Shown: positions 50,101 through 59,756 of the stretch, one piece after another
Layout: every line of letters starts with the position of its first letter
How positions within the stretch are numbered: the stretch's first letter is position 1
Assembly (NCBI RefSeq): GCF_022698165.1
Contig: NZ_JALDAY010000019.1
Location: forward strand, 162,594-226,593
Reading direction: 5' to 3'
DNA: 64,000 bases
Source: Streptomyces cylindrosporus
GTDB lineage: Bacteria > Actinomycetota > Actinomycetes > Streptomycetales > Streptomycetaceae
Program-made: the position numbers and the translations under genes
Notes under the pieces: generated by a model
The model's input: the letters and a program-made list of their open reading frames with translations, nothing else
The model's database searches: none
What the model was told of the DNA's origin: nothing

Positions 50101-50245
50101 AGACGGCGTCCAGGACCGAGGTCTTGCCCGCGCCCGTCGGCCCGTGCAGCAGGAACAGGCCGGCGGCCGACAGTTCGTCGAAGTCGACGGACTGGGCGCC
50201 ACCGAAGGGCCCGAACGCGGTGATGTCCAGTCGGTGCAGTCTCAC
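47156..50245 (-). CDS. sbcC: Nuclease complex ATPase subunit SbcC with in-frame repeat insertion
   Basis: SbcC (Rad50 family) is the ATPase of the SbcCD nuclease that cuts hairpins and blocked DNA ends. The 1029-residue protein starts VRLHRLDITAFGPFGG (GTG, overlapping sbcD by 4 nt), Walker A GPTGAGKT, Q-loop LLPQGDF, a long coiled coil with the zinc hook C549-A-V-C552, signature LSGGETF and Walker B LFIDEGFG. Residues about 361-382 (RGAGLYQFAAPPRGATSH) are encoded by a 64-bp dispersed repeat inserted into the first coiled-coil arm without breaking the frame; flanking low-complexity sequence (DGATDDTQP) follows. Confidence 0.93.
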   Translation of the reverse strand: MRLHRLDITAFGPFGGAQSVDFDELSAAGLFLLHGPTGAGKTSVLDAVCYALYGTVPGARQSGQGLTLRSDHAPPGTRTEVTLELTVAGRRLEITRQPPWERPKKKGSGTTVEKAQSWLREYDATTAAWKDLSRSHQEIGEEITQLLGMSREQFCQVVLLPQGDFARFLRADAEARGKLLGRLFDTHRFAEVEKRLAERRRAAEAQVREGDAELLADAHRMQQAAGGAMELPELSPGEPGLAEAILGAAAVARSTAREQLTIAHIRLTSAESAQAAADRDLDDVRELARLQRRFTEAQDRARLLEERADRYHEALARMERARKAETVAPALDLRESAEAEHREAAQAEEHARALLRETFAEAPQRGAGLYQFAAPPRGATSHDGATDDTQPISALPAEHLAIKARRTAEELGTLESARRAEQRLTELADERADLDRQERADEDVRQEAETWLEGWDETRTALQGAVESAQAAATRAEQLAVQRDPARKRLAAARQRDQLARDTDAAQRQVTAATEHALKARAEWLDVKEQRLNGIAAELAAQLKDGDPCAVCGAVEHPAPARKDAGHVDRETEERALAASQQADERRAEAERHLSLVQRALAAAEGEAGDTSTEQLAVEAEELERRYEEARNGAAVLHTASERLRQAEEERERRVAAQQEAAVRGASRIARRDALERERATLEGELAEARGSAESVAARAAQLERRVALLTDAVDAARAAEDTAQRLKDADSRLADAAFRAGFDTPGAAAAARLDDAAHRDLQRRLDAWQSEEAAVRAVLAEPDTAAAAQRPSADLAGAEQRATRAAQRVRDAASARDAAARRCTELDRLSARSAAGVRRLAPLREEYDGVARLASLTAGTSAENERKMRLESYVLAARLEQVAAAATVRLQRMSSGRYTLVHSDDRAGRGRSGLGLHVVDAWTGRERDTATLSGGETFFASLALALGLADVVTDEAGGVRLDTLFIDEGFGSLDDQTLDEVLDVLDSLRERDRSVGIVSHVADLRRRIHAQLEVVKGRSGSVVRQRGQ
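49100..49163 (+). repeat. Dispersed double-hairpin repeat, copy B (inside sbcC)
   Basis: A 64-bp copy of the element at 40946-41010, with hairpins GCGGC-GGA-GCCGC and CCCC-TTT-GGGG (extended). It lies inside sbcC on the opposite strand to its own orientation and encodes GLYQFAAPPRGATSH in that frame. Confidence 0.85.
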
Positions 50246-51405
50246 CGCGCCACCTCCCGGACCGCCTCGTCCGCGCGCACCGCGTCGAACGCGTCCCGCA
50301 GCACGCCCTGTTCGCGCTCGTCGGGCCCGGCGCCGCGGACATGGGCGACGAAGTCCTCGGCGATCTCCTGGTCGCTGCGGCCCGCGAGCCTGCGGGCGTA
50401 CGACACATCGGGGTCGTCCGGTGCCCGCTCGGGGTCGAAGACGAGGCTGAGGGTGTGCGGGAAGCGCTCGGTGAGGCGGGCCATGGGGTCGGCCGGGCGG
50501 ACCGCGTCGGTCAGGGTGGCCTCGACCCAGGCGTCCTCGTGCCGGGCCAGGTCCGGGTCGGCGAGCAGGTCGTCCAGGGTGCCCCGGAGGCGGGCCAGCG
50601 CGCGCGGCACCGGGCAGTCGACGCGCTCCGCGGTGACGGCGCCCTCGGCGTCGAGGTCGACGAGCCACATGGTCTTGCGGTGGTCGGCCTCCGAGAAGGA
50701 GTACGGCAGCGGGGAACCGGAGTAGCGCACGCGCTCGGTGATGGTCTGGCAGCCGTGCAGGTGCCCGAGGGCCGTGTAGTCGACGCCGTCGAAGACTCCG
50801 GCGGGCACGGCGGCCACACCGCCGACCGTGATGTCCCGTTCGCTGTCGCTGGCCTCGCCGCCGGTGACGAAGGCGTGGGCGAGGACGACGGAGCGGGTGC
50901 CGGGCGGGCGGGTGGCGAGGTCGGCGCGGACGCGCTCCATGGCGGCGGCGAGCACCGCCTCGTGGCCCGCCTTCTCGACGCCGAACTCGCCCTTCACCAG
51001 GGCGGGTTCGAGGTACGGCAGCCCGTAGAAGGCCACGTCGCCGTGGGCGTCGGTGAGGACGACGGGTGTTCCGCAGGCGGCCGGTTCGGTGCGCAGGTGG
51101 ATGCCCGCGCGTCCGATGAGGCCGGCGCCGACGCCCAGTCGGCGGGCCGAGTCGTGGTTGCCGGAGATCATCACCGTCGGCACGCCGAGGTCGGCGAGCC
51201 GGTGCAGGGCGTCGTCGTACAGCTCGACCGCGGCGAGGGGCGGGACCGCGCGGTCGTACACGTCTCCCGACACGACCACCACGTCGACGCCGCGTTCGCG
51301 CACGGTCGCGACGAGGTGACCGATGAACTCGGCCTGGGCAGCGAGCATGCTCACCCGGTGGAACGCCCGGCCGAGATGCCAGTCGGAAGTGTGCAGCAGT
51401 CTCAT
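50242..51405 (-). CDS. sbcD: Exonuclease subunit SbcD
   Basis: SbcD (Mre11 family) is the Mn-dependent nuclease subunit. The 387-residue protein shows the five phosphoesterase motifs: LLHTSDWHLGR (D8, H10), VVVSGDVYDR, MISGNHD, VLAHAFVTGG and a GHLHGCQ loop. It is upstream of sbcC with a GTGA overlap, so both subunits are made together. ATG start. Confidence 0.93.
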   Translation of the reverse strand: MRLLHTSDWHLGRAFHRVSMLAAQAEFIGHLVATVRERGVDVVVVSGDVYDRAVPPLAAVELYDDALHRLADLGVPTVMISGNHDSARRLGVGAGLIGRAGIHLRTEPAACGTPVVLTDAHGDVAFYGLPYLEPALVKGEFGVEKAGHEAVLAAAMERVRADLATRPPGTRSVVLAHAFVTGGEASDSERDITVGGVAAVPAGVFDGVDYTALGHLHGCQTITERVRYSGSPLPYSFSEADHRKTMWLVDLDAEGAVTAERVDCPVPRALARLRGTLDDLLADPDLARHEDAWVEATLTDAVRPADPMARLTERFPHTLSLVFDPERAPDDPDVSYARRLAGRSDQEIAEDFVAHVRGAGPDEREQGVLRDAFDAVRADEAVREVAR

Positions 51406-51512
51406 GATCCCCGAGACTAACGGCCGGGGCTGACATCACGGACGGTTACTCCCGTATCGCCCCGTCATGAACCGCCCCGCACCGGTCCGTTACGCCCGTT
51501 TCATACGGAACG

Positions 51513-52139
51513 TCACGCGTCCCCGTACGCCTCCCCACCCAGTTCGAACCCCGCCGTCCCGGCCGTCGCGTCGGCGAGCCAGGCGCGGAAGGCGGCCACG
51601 TCGGCGTCCGGGAGGCCGATCTCGATGGTGACCGCCTCGCCGTAGCGGACGTCGCGGACCTCGCGGCCGGTCGAGCGCAGGTCGTTCTGGAGCTTGCCGG
51701 CGCGCTGGTGGTCGACCGTCACCGTGGCGAGGCGGAAGCGGCGGCGCGTGATGGTGTCGAGGGCGTCCAGGGCCTCGCCGACCGCGCCGCCGTACGCCCT
51801 GATGAGGCCGCCCGCGCCGAGCTTCACGCCGCCGTAGTAGCGGGTGACGACGGCGACGACGTACCGCATCTCGCGGCGCAGCAGCATCTGCAGCATGGGG
51901 ACGCCGGCGGTGCCGCCGGGTTCGCCGTCATCACTGGCCTTCTGGACGGAGGCGTCGGCGCCGATGACGTACGCCCAGCAGGTGTGGGTCGCGTCGGCGT
52001 GCTCCTTGCGGACGGCGGCGACGAAGTCCTGGGCCTCCTGCTCGGTGGCCGCCGGGGCGATGGCGCACAGGAACCGGGAGCGGTTGACCTCGGTCTCGTG
52101 CACGCCCGGCCGGGCGACGGTGCGGTACTCGTCCTGCAT
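51513..52139 (-). CDS. YigZ/IMPACT family protein
   Basis: A 208-residue protein with the UPF0029/YigZ architecture: N-terminal RSRFLCAIAPAATEQEAQDFVAAVRKEHADATHTCWAYVIG (IMPACT domain), GEPGGTAGVPMLQMLLRREMRYVVAVVTRYYGGVKLGAGGLIRAYGGAV, then a C-terminal alpha-beta domain (TVDHQRAGKLQNDLRSTGREVRDVRYGEAVTIEIGLPD). The family is linked to ribosome-associated regulation and to aminopeptidase-like maturation; its molecular role is still unclear. ATG start. Confidence 0.88.
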   Translation of the reverse strand: MQDEYRTVARPGVHETEVNRSRFLCAIAPAATEQEAQDFVAAVRKEHADATHTCWAYVIGADASVQKASDDGEPGGTAGVPMLQMLLRREMRYVVAVVTRYYGGVKLGAGGLIRAYGGAVGEALDALDTITRRRFRLATVTVDHQRAGKLQNDLRSTGREVRDVRYGEAVTIEIGLPDADVAAFRAWLADATAGTAGFELGGEAYGDA

Positions 52140-52260
52140 CCGGCCACCCTATGCGCAGGCGTGGCGGTCACCCCCCGCCCCGGGTGCAGGTCAGGATGTC
52201 GGGGATACTCGCGTCCGCGGGCCGTCGATGGTCCGTGCCGAGCTCAGGGAGACCGCACGT

Positions 52261-54237
<1,977 letters not shown>

Positions 54238-54238
54238 C

Positions 54239-54799
54239 TCAGCCCTTCCCCTTGCCCTGGCCCTTCCTGCCCCTGGGCACCAGCACGCTCGTGAGGAGCG
54301 CGGTGCCGGGGGCGAGGGCCTGCCAGCCGGTGCCGTGCCAGGCCAGTACGGCGATCGCCGAGGTCGGGAACTTCAGCCGCACCTGGTCCAGCGCGTCGTC
54401 GAGTCCGTCCCCGGCCAGCTCCAGGACGAGCTCCTCCAGGCCCGGGTTGTGCCCGACCAGCAGCAGCGTCTCGACCTCGGGCGACACCTCGTGCACGGCG
54501 CGCAGCAGGTCGTCGGCCTCGGCACCGTACAGCCGCCGGTCCCACCGTACGGGCGGCGGAGTGCCCCACTGGGCGGAGGCCAGTTCCCAGGTCTGCCGGG
54601 CGCGTACGGCGGTGGAGCACAGGGCGAGGTCCGGCAGGCAGTCGGCCTCGGCGAGGGCCCGGCCCGCGGCGGGCGCGTCCCGTCGGCCGCGCGGCGCGAG
54701 CGGCCGCTCGTGGTCCGCGACGCCGGCCGGCCAGGCCGACTTGGCGTGCCGCAGCACGACCAGGCGGCGCAGCGGGCCGGCCCCGGCGCGCGCTATCAC
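54239..54799 (-). CDS. sixA: SixA-like phosphohistidine phosphatase
   Basis: A 186-residue histidine phosphatase superfamily protein. The RHG-type catalytic motif is VVLRHAKSAW (R17-H18), with a second basic cluster region and the late His in LLVGHNPGLEELVLEL. SixA-like enzymes remove phosphate from phosphohistidine, for example in phosphorelays. It starts GTG overlapping the stop of the upstream CysRS-like gene (GTGA), so it is translationally coupled to it. It has a very basic C-terminus (RGRKGQGKGKG). Confidence 0.85.
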   Translation of the reverse strand: MIARAGAGPLRRLVVLRHAKSAWPAGVADHERPLAPRGRRDAPAAGRALAEADCLPDLALCSTAVRARQTWELASAQWGTPPPVRWDRRLYGAEADDLLRAVHEVSPEVETLLLVGHNPGLEELVLELAGDGLDDALDQVRLKFPTSAIAVLAWHGTGWQALAPGTALLTSVLVPRGRKGQGKGKG

Positions 54800-55893
54800 G
54801 ACGGTGACCCGAGATCGCGGGTGAGGTCGAGGCCGAGCAGCCGGTCGGCGTAGGCGTACGTCTCGAACCGGGCGCCGTCCGGGAGTTCGGCCGCGCTCTC
54901 CACCCAGGCCAGGACCTGGAGTACGGCGGGGGTGTCCAGATCGTCCTCCCAAGCGGTACGGAGACGCGCCCGCGCCTCGTCGGGGATCGGCCGCGAGGGC
55001 TGCCGCGCCCATCCGGCGACCGCTCGCCGCCAGCGTACGAGGGTGTCCCGGGCGTCGGCGAGAGCGGCGACCCCGAGCGAAACCGGGACGCTGTGGTGCC
55101 GGGAGAGCAGCGCGAGACGGAGGGTGCTCGGGTCGGCGACTTCGGGGATAGCGGGGGCGGAGGCGGAGGCCGCCGGCCGGGGAGCGCCGGGGCTGCGGGT
55201 CGCCGGCTGCGAGGCGCCGTCGGGCTGGAGGGCAGCGGGCTCCGAGGGGGCGGGCTGGAGGGCGGCGGACTCCGGGGCGCCGGGCTGGAGGGCAGTGGAC
55301 TCCGGGGCGCCGGGCCGGAGGCCACCGGGCTCCGAAGCGCCGGGCCGGAGTGCACCGGACTCCGAAGCGCCGGGCTCGCAGGCAGCGGTCTTCGGGGCGG
55401 CGGGGCCGGGAGCCGCAGACTCCGGAACACCCGGACCAGGAGCCGCGGACTCCGGAACAGCCGGGCCGGGAGCCCCAGGTGCCGGAGTGCCGGTGTCCGG
55501 GTCCCTCCTGACCTCCCCGCCGGCCTGCGGCTCCGCCTCCGTGGGGGCGACGGTGACCAGGACGCCTTCCGGTGCTGGTCCGCCCTCTGCCGCGACATGG
55601 ATGATCTGGGCCTCGCCCAGGCCGGAGCCGACGTCTCGGCTGTCCTCCAGGGGGCGGATGCCGAGTGCGGTGGCTCCGGAGCGCAGGGCCGCAGGGGGTG
55701 GGCCGCCGCTCAGCACACCCCACACGGGGGTGCCGCCGAGTTCCAGGGCACGTACGAGCAGGTCGGCGACGAGCAGCACGCGCAGGGCGCCGGCGTCGGC
55801 CCCCGCGACACGGGCCTCGACCCGGGTCAGCCCGCGCCGGGCCGGAGCGGCCTCGACGGCCTCGCCCGTCCGGGCGTCGATGATGCGCAGCAC
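54796..55893 (-). CDS. CysRS/MshC-like protein without catalytic motifs
   Basis: A 365-residue protein resembling the C-terminal half of cysteinyl-tRNA synthetase and MshC: RLALLSRHHSVPVSLGVAALADARDTLVRWRRAVAGWARQ and ARLRTAWEDDLDTPAVLQVLAWVESAAELPDGARFETYAYADRLLGLDL. The N-terminal part has a Rossmann-like pattern (LRIIDARTGEAVEAAPARRGLTRVEARVAGADAGALRVLLVADLLVRALELGGTPVWG) but lacks the HIGH motif and all zinc-binding cysteines. Residues about 132-240 are a Pro/Ala/Glu/Ser repeat. The GTG start is supported by a -10 TACGCT (55900-55905) six bases upstream. It overlaps sixA by 4 nt. Confidence 0.7.
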   Translation of the reverse strand: MLRIIDARTGEAVEAAPARRGLTRVEARVAGADAGALRVLLVADLLVRALELGGTPVWGVLSGGPPPAALRSGATALGIRPLEDSRDVGSGLGEAQIIHVAAEGGPAPEGVLVTVAPTEAEPQAGGEVRRDPDTGTPAPGAPGPAVPESAAPGPGVPESAAPGPAAPKTAACEPGASESGALRPGASEPGGLRPGAPESTALQPGAPESAALQPAPSEPAALQPDGASQPATRSPGAPRPAASASAPAIPEVADPSTLRLALLSRHHSVPVSLGVAALADARDTLVRWRRAVAGWARQPSRPIPDEARARLRTAWEDDLDTPAVLQVLAWVESAAELPDGARFETYAYADRLLGLDLTRDLGSPS

Positions 55894-55899
55894 GGGCTG

Positions 55900-55905
55900 A
55901 GCGTA
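55900..55905 (-). promoter_or_regulatory. -10 box TACGCT of CysRS-like gene (leaderless)
   Basis: On the minus strand TACGCT lies 6 nt before the GTG start, so transcription should begin at the start codon. No Shine-Dalgarno is present. Confidence 0.45.
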
Positions 55906-56217
55906 GTTCAACCCCGGGAATTCCACGGGTGCCGTTCTGCGACGGTTCGCGCGCCTCGCTGCGGGGATGTCCGGAAAGCCTTGGAGGGCGCGAGCGTCGA
56001 GGCTGCGTAAGAAGCCCTGCTCCAGAAGGAGTTGGGGCGAGGGGGTGCCGCGGTCTGTCGGAATCCGGTCGGCCGCGCGGTGCGAGACGGCCGCCGCTGA
56101 GGTCCCGCCCGTATATCGCCGAGCATGGCCGCCCCTCTGGGCGGCCATGCTCGGCGTGCGCTCTTCCAGCCGCGGCGGGACAAGCGACGGTGGGCGAGCC
56201 GGTATGAGGTGGCGCCG
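55906..56217. other. Gap with terminator hairpin, no gene
   Basis: These 312 bp hold no frame with a convincing codon pattern. They contain the 18-bp hairpin at 56117-56156 and, at the left edge, the promoter of the CysRS-like gene. Confidence 0.6.
56117..56156 (-). terminator. Very stable hairpin, 18-bp perfect stem
   Basis: CGCCGAGCATGGCCGCCC (56117-56134) pairs perfectly with GGGCGGCCATGCTCGGCG (56139-56156) around CTCT. It lies 62 nt after the stop of the small HTH gene, so it should end that operon. Confidence 0.75.
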
Positions 56218-56424
56218 TCAGGAGGAAGCACCGGGTCCCGGGTCCGGACGGGCGCGGGCGAGGATCTCGTACAGCTCGTCCAGGTCGTACTCGGCACGCT
56301 GCGGACTGCCGTAGCGGGTGATCTTTCCCCGGCTCGCCCACTTGCGGATGGTGGCCTCACTGACGCCCGCCGCCAGGGCGGCCAGTTCGGTGGGCACTGT
56401 CCGTCGACCTCCCTTCCCCGTCAC
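56218..56424 (-). CDS. Small helix-turn-helix DNA-binding protein
   Basis: A 68-residue protein with one HTH (VPTELAALAAGVSEATIRKWASRGKITRYGSPQRAEYDLDELYEIL), resembling excisionase or MerR-type DNA-binding domains without an effector part. GTG start overlapping the stop of the upstream gene (GTGA), so it is coupled to it. It ends 62 nt before an 18-bp hairpin. Confidence 0.75.
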   Translation of the reverse strand: MTGKGGRRTVPTELAALAAGVSEATIRKWASRGKITRYGSPQRAEYDLDELYEILARARPDPGPGASS

Positions 56425-57062
56425 GCCGCACCTTCGTCCATCGCCATGCGGGCCCTGGCGGAGAGCAGCAGCCACTGCGCGGGGGGCACCGTGTGACCGG
56501 TGTCGCAGATCACGCGGGAGAAGGCGGAATCTCGCGTACCGGAGAGCAGCGCGAACAGGGGTGCGGTACAGCCGGGGTGGCAGCACACCCCCAAGGACAC
56601 CCGGTGCACCTGCGGGCCGAACAGCGAGCGGGAGCTGTCAACGAGCACGGCGAGTTCCACGTCGAGGTCCGGGCCCGCCGGATGTTCGGACAGCCACCGC
56701 ACCTGACTGCCGAGGAAACGGAGCAGGGCCGGCACCTCCAGGCCGGGAGCGGTCGTCGACCGGCGCTCCGCGACGACCAGTCCCGCCCACGAGGACAGGA
56801 GATCGGCGATCTGCGCCCGCAGCGACAGCACCCTCTCGTCGAGGCGGGTGCCCACCGAGCGGGTACCGCTGATCCGCTCCATCGGCCGTCCACCCAGTGC
56901 CGACAGTTCTTCCTCGCTTTCCCGATAGACCTCGCCGATTTCACTCAACCTGACACGCAGTCGCTCTCCCAACGAACAGCGCGACAATTCCTTTTGGGGC
57001 GTACGACGCTGACTACTGGACCGCCCGGCTAACGATTCCGAGCAATCTTTGTGCTCCTGCAC
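56421..57062 (-). CDS. OvmZ-like conserved protein
   Basis: A 213-residue protein with LGERLRVRLSEIGEVYRESEEELSALGGRPMERISGTRSVGTRLDERVLSLRAQIADLLSSWAGLVVAERR (helical), then a C-terminal cysteine-rich segment (SLGVCCHPGCTAPLFALLSGTRDSAFSRVICDTGHTVPPAQWLLLS) that looks like a zinc-binding module (CC, C, C, H). It resembles proteins annotated OvmZ, named after the oviedomycin region of Streptomyces antibioticus; this match is from memory, not a search. It is transcribed away from the polyketide-like genes to its right and is coupled to the small HTH protein. Confidence 0.6.
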   Translation of the reverse strand: MQEHKDCSESLAGRSSSQRRTPQKELSRCSLGERLRVRLSEIGEVYRESEEELSALGGRPMERISGTRSVGTRLDERVLSLRAQIADLLSSWAGLVVAERRSTTAPGLEVPALLRFLGSQVRWLSEHPAGPDLDVELAVLVDSSRSLFGPQVHRVSLGVCCHPGCTAPLFALLSGTRDSAFSRVICDTGHTVPPAQWLLLSARARMAMDEGAA

Positions 57063-57533
57063 TGCTGGCCTCGCATCCCTATATCACGGATGATCCGTTC
57101 GATTGCGGTAAGCACTCACAGGCTGGCCGAAAACCGTCCACGCCTCCCGGCACACGCCACTCCACACAACGCCATCAGACGTCAATACAGCGGTAATCGC
57201 GATGTAACCAGGACAGGCGAGGAGCGTCATTGCTCCCCCGGTTCGACATTGGTCGCTACAACTGTCAATTGTTGTACTGACTGTTCAGCACGTGTCAACA
57301 GGACCCGGCGTGGGGCACGTCACGCACGACGAGCGTGTGTGACGTAGGCCAAAGAGACCCGGCAGAACCGGAGTTGACACAGCTCACCGACGACTGTCAC
57401 ACTCTTCGCGGGCCACTGCTCTGCCCGGACCCAGCGAAACCCCAGCCACCTGCACTTATTGCGGTGGCTTTCTTGTTTTATGGCCCCTTCTTTCCTTCCT
57501 CCGCCCGCCGGCGTTCGGCCCGGGCGGTTTTTC
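57063..57533. promoter_or_regulatory. Regulatory gap before the polyketide-like operon
   Basis: This 471-bp gap is richer in A and T than its surroundings and has no coding frame. It contains a TTGACA (57374-57379), CACGTG (57289-57294), an ACAAC...GTTGT inverted repeat (57258-57275) and GTGTCAAC (57292-57299) with its inverse GTTGACAC (57373-57380). Confidence 0.5.
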
Positions 57534-58466
57534 ATGCTCGATCACGACCCCACCTTCGAGGGCTTCATGGATGATCAGCACGGCATTCGCAGAGGTGCAC
57601 GGCGCTGCGCGCAGGCGGTAAACGCTCTTCACTCGATCCCCTACTTCACGACCGATTTGGCGACCGAACTCGCACCGTTCGGCATCACCGATCATTCGAG
57701 TGTGTATCTGGCCGGACGGGCCTCCCCTCTCGGTTCGGCGAACGCCGTCGTGGTGACCGCCGTGTTCAGCTCCTTCGCGCCCGGACTCATCGCCGAAAGA
57801 ATTCCCGCTCTCTGGGAGCTGATATCGCCCGCGCGCGCGATCCAGGCCCGCCAGGACGCGGTCGCCACCGCGCTCGAGCGTCTTCTCGGTACCGAGACCG
57901 TGCAGTCGGCGGCGCTGGCGGAAGCGGCGAAACTGGCGACCGCCGCAGCCGCCGCCTGCGCTCCCGCGGGGCGTCCGGTGTACGCGGCGAACTCCGCGCT
58001 GGACCTGCCGGACCGGCCGCATGTGGCGCTGTGGCACGCGGCGACGATGCTGCGCGAGTACCGCGGCGACGGGCACATCGCCGTCCTCGGCCACTTCGAG
58101 CTCACGGGCGTGGACTCACTGGTCATCGACTGCGCGAGCAGCCACGGCATGGCCAAGGAGATCGTCATGCCCATGCGCGGCTGGACGGAGGCGGAGTGGT
58201 CGGCGGGTCGGGAACGGCTCACCGACCGCGGGCTGATGGACCCCCAGGGCAGGCTGACCGCGCGCGGAGTCACCGTACGGGACGAGGTCGAAGCGGAGAC
58301 CGGACGCCTTGACCGGCAGCCGTACGAGGCCCTGGGGCCCGCCGACGTCGACCGCCTGGGCCGGTACGTCCGCGAGCTGGTCGGGACGGCGGCCGACGCC
58401 GGGGTGTTCCCGCCCCCGCTGCGCGACTTCTTCGCACCCACGGCCGACGCCTGGAACGCACTCTGA
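57534..58466 (+). CDS. SCO6745-family protein (winged-helix-like)
   Basis: A 310-residue protein (or 299 from an alternative ATG at 57567, which has GAGGG four bases upstream and fits the family start better). It matches the SCO6745 family: RRGARRCAQAVNALHSIPYFTTDLATELAPFGITDHSSVYLAGRASPLGSANAVVVTAVFSSFAPGLIAERIPALWELISPARAIQARQDAVATALERLLG, followed by a MarR-like winged helix region (GWTEAEWSAGRERLTDRGLMDPQGRLTARGVTVRDEVE). The function of the family is unknown. It is the first gene of the polyketide-like operon, 33 nt before the P450. Confidence 0.75.
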   Translation: MLDHDPTFEGFMDDQHGIRRGARRCAQAVNALHSIPYFTTDLATELAPFGITDHSSVYLAGRASPLGSANAVVVTAVFSSFAPGLIAERIPALWELISPARAIQARQDAVATALERLLGTETVQSAALAEAAKLATAAAAACAPAGRPVYAANSALDLPDRPHVALWHAATMLREYRGDGHIAVLGHFELTGVDSLVIDCASSHGMAKEIVMPMRGWTEAEWSAGRERLTDRGLMDPQGRLTARGVTVRDEVEAETGRLDRQPYEALGPADVDRLGRYVRELVGTAADAGVFPPPLRDFFAPTADAWNAL

Positions 58467-58499
58467 CCCCGAGTTCCGCATCAGGAGAGAGGACCAGCC

Positions 58500-59756
58500 A
58501 TGACGCTGTCGACGCCGGCGCCCGTGGGGCCGCCCACCGCCCTGTTCTCCCCCGAGTACTACCAGGATCCGCACACCACCCTGGCCTGGCTCAGGGAGAA
58601 CTCTCCCGTCCATGAGTTCCGCTTTCCCGTCGGCGAGGTACGGACCTGGCTCGTGACGCGCTACGACGACGTCAAGGCCGTACTGGCCGACCAGCGCTAC
58701 AGCACCGAGGCCGGGACCTGGGGCAACGCGGAGTTCCGCGCCGCCGGTCTGGTGGCAGCCGAGGGCACCCTCCTGGAGCGGGGAATCACGGTGGTCGACC
58801 CGCCGTACCACACCCGGCTGCGGCGGCGGGCGATGGGCGCGTTCACGACCCGCCGGGTGGAGCAGTGGCGCACGACCGTGCGGGAGCAGGTCGGACGGAT
58901 CCTCGACGACTGCGCGAGCCGCGAGACCTTCGACGTGATGGACGATTACGCGGGAGAGGTGGCCGCCGGTGTCCTGGGCGAGATCCTCGGCATGCGCATC
59001 GAACGGCACCGGGAACTGGTCAGCGCGCTCAACGCGGCCTTCCCGTCCGACCCGGCGCTGATCCACAAGGCTCCCGAAGGCTTCGCCCGGATCTGCGAGT
59101 ACGCCGCCGAGCTCGTCGCCGAGAAACGCGGCAGGCCCGCCGACGATCTGACCTCCGCGCTGATCCAGGGCGACGACGGAGTCCGGCTGACCGAGGACGA
59201 GCTGACCGGCATCGTCGCGGCCGTCATCATGGGTGGCAGCGACACCGTGCGCGGCTTCATCGGCAACGCCGTGCTCTCCCTGCTCGACCACCCCGACCAG
59301 GCCGGTCTGCTGCGCACGGACCCGCGGCTGGCCGAGCCGGCGGTGGAGGAACTGCTGCGCTACGACGGCGCCTTGAGCACCGCCCTGTTCCGGGTCACCA
59401 CCGAGGAGGTGGAACTGGCCGGGACCACTCTGCCCGCGGGCGCGCCGGTGATCGTCGGACTGCTGGCGGCGAACCGGGACCCGCGTCGCTTCGAGCGTCC
59501 GGACCTGCTCGACCTGCGGCGTACGGGCCACCGGCACGTCGGCTTCGGGCACGGGCTGCACAACTGCCTCGGAGCGGCACTGGCCCGTCTCGAGGGAGCG
59601 ATCGCCATCCCCGCCCTCTTCGAACGCTTCCCGGAGCTGACGCTCGACGCGCCCCGGGACGGCGTGCGGTACATCGACAACTGGGCGATCCGCCGCCTGG
59701 TCGCCCTGCCCGTCGCCGTCTCGGCCGAGAGCGCCGACCGGAGCGAGCGCTCATGA
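58500..59756 (+). CDS. Cytochrome P450
   Basis: A 418-residue P450: the heme-binding motif FGHGLHNCLG with C356, I-helix GGSDTVRGF (the AGxET variant with Asp), ExxR (ELLRY), and the substrate-recognition-like N-terminus. It resembles tailoring P450s of aromatic polyketide clusters, which oxidise or couple ring carbons. The ferredoxin gene overlaps its stop by 4 nt, which fits a class I P450 system with its own electron donor. ATG start with GGAGAGAGG upstream. Confidence 0.92.
   Translation: MTLSTPAPVGPPTALFSPEYYQDPHTTLAWLRENSPVHEFRFPVGEVRTWLVTRYDDVKAVLADQRYSTEAGTWGNAEFRAAGLVAAEGTLLERGITVVDPPYHTRLRRRAMGAFTTRRVEQWRTTVREQVGRILDDCASRETFDVMDDYAGEVAAGVLGEILGMRIERHRELVSALNAAFPSDPALIHKAPEGFARICEYAAELVAEKRGRPADDLTSALIQGDDGVRLTEDELTGIVAAVIMGGSDTVRGFIGNAVLSLLDHPDQAGLLRTDPRLAEPAVEELLRYDGALSTALFRVTTEEVELAGTTLPAGAPVIVGLLAANRDPRRFERPDLLDLRRTGHRHVGFGHGLHNCLGAALARLEGAIAIPALFERFPELTLDAPRDGVRYIDNWAIRRLVALPVAVSAESADRSERS

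Noticed and set aside
55908..56360. Open frame overlapping the terminator and HTH gene
   Set aside because: Ser/Pro/Arg-rich composition, and it runs through an 18-bp perfect hairpin.
57240..57300. tRNA-like T-loop (GGTTCGAC)
   Set aside because: No acceptor, D or anticodon stem could be drawn around it.
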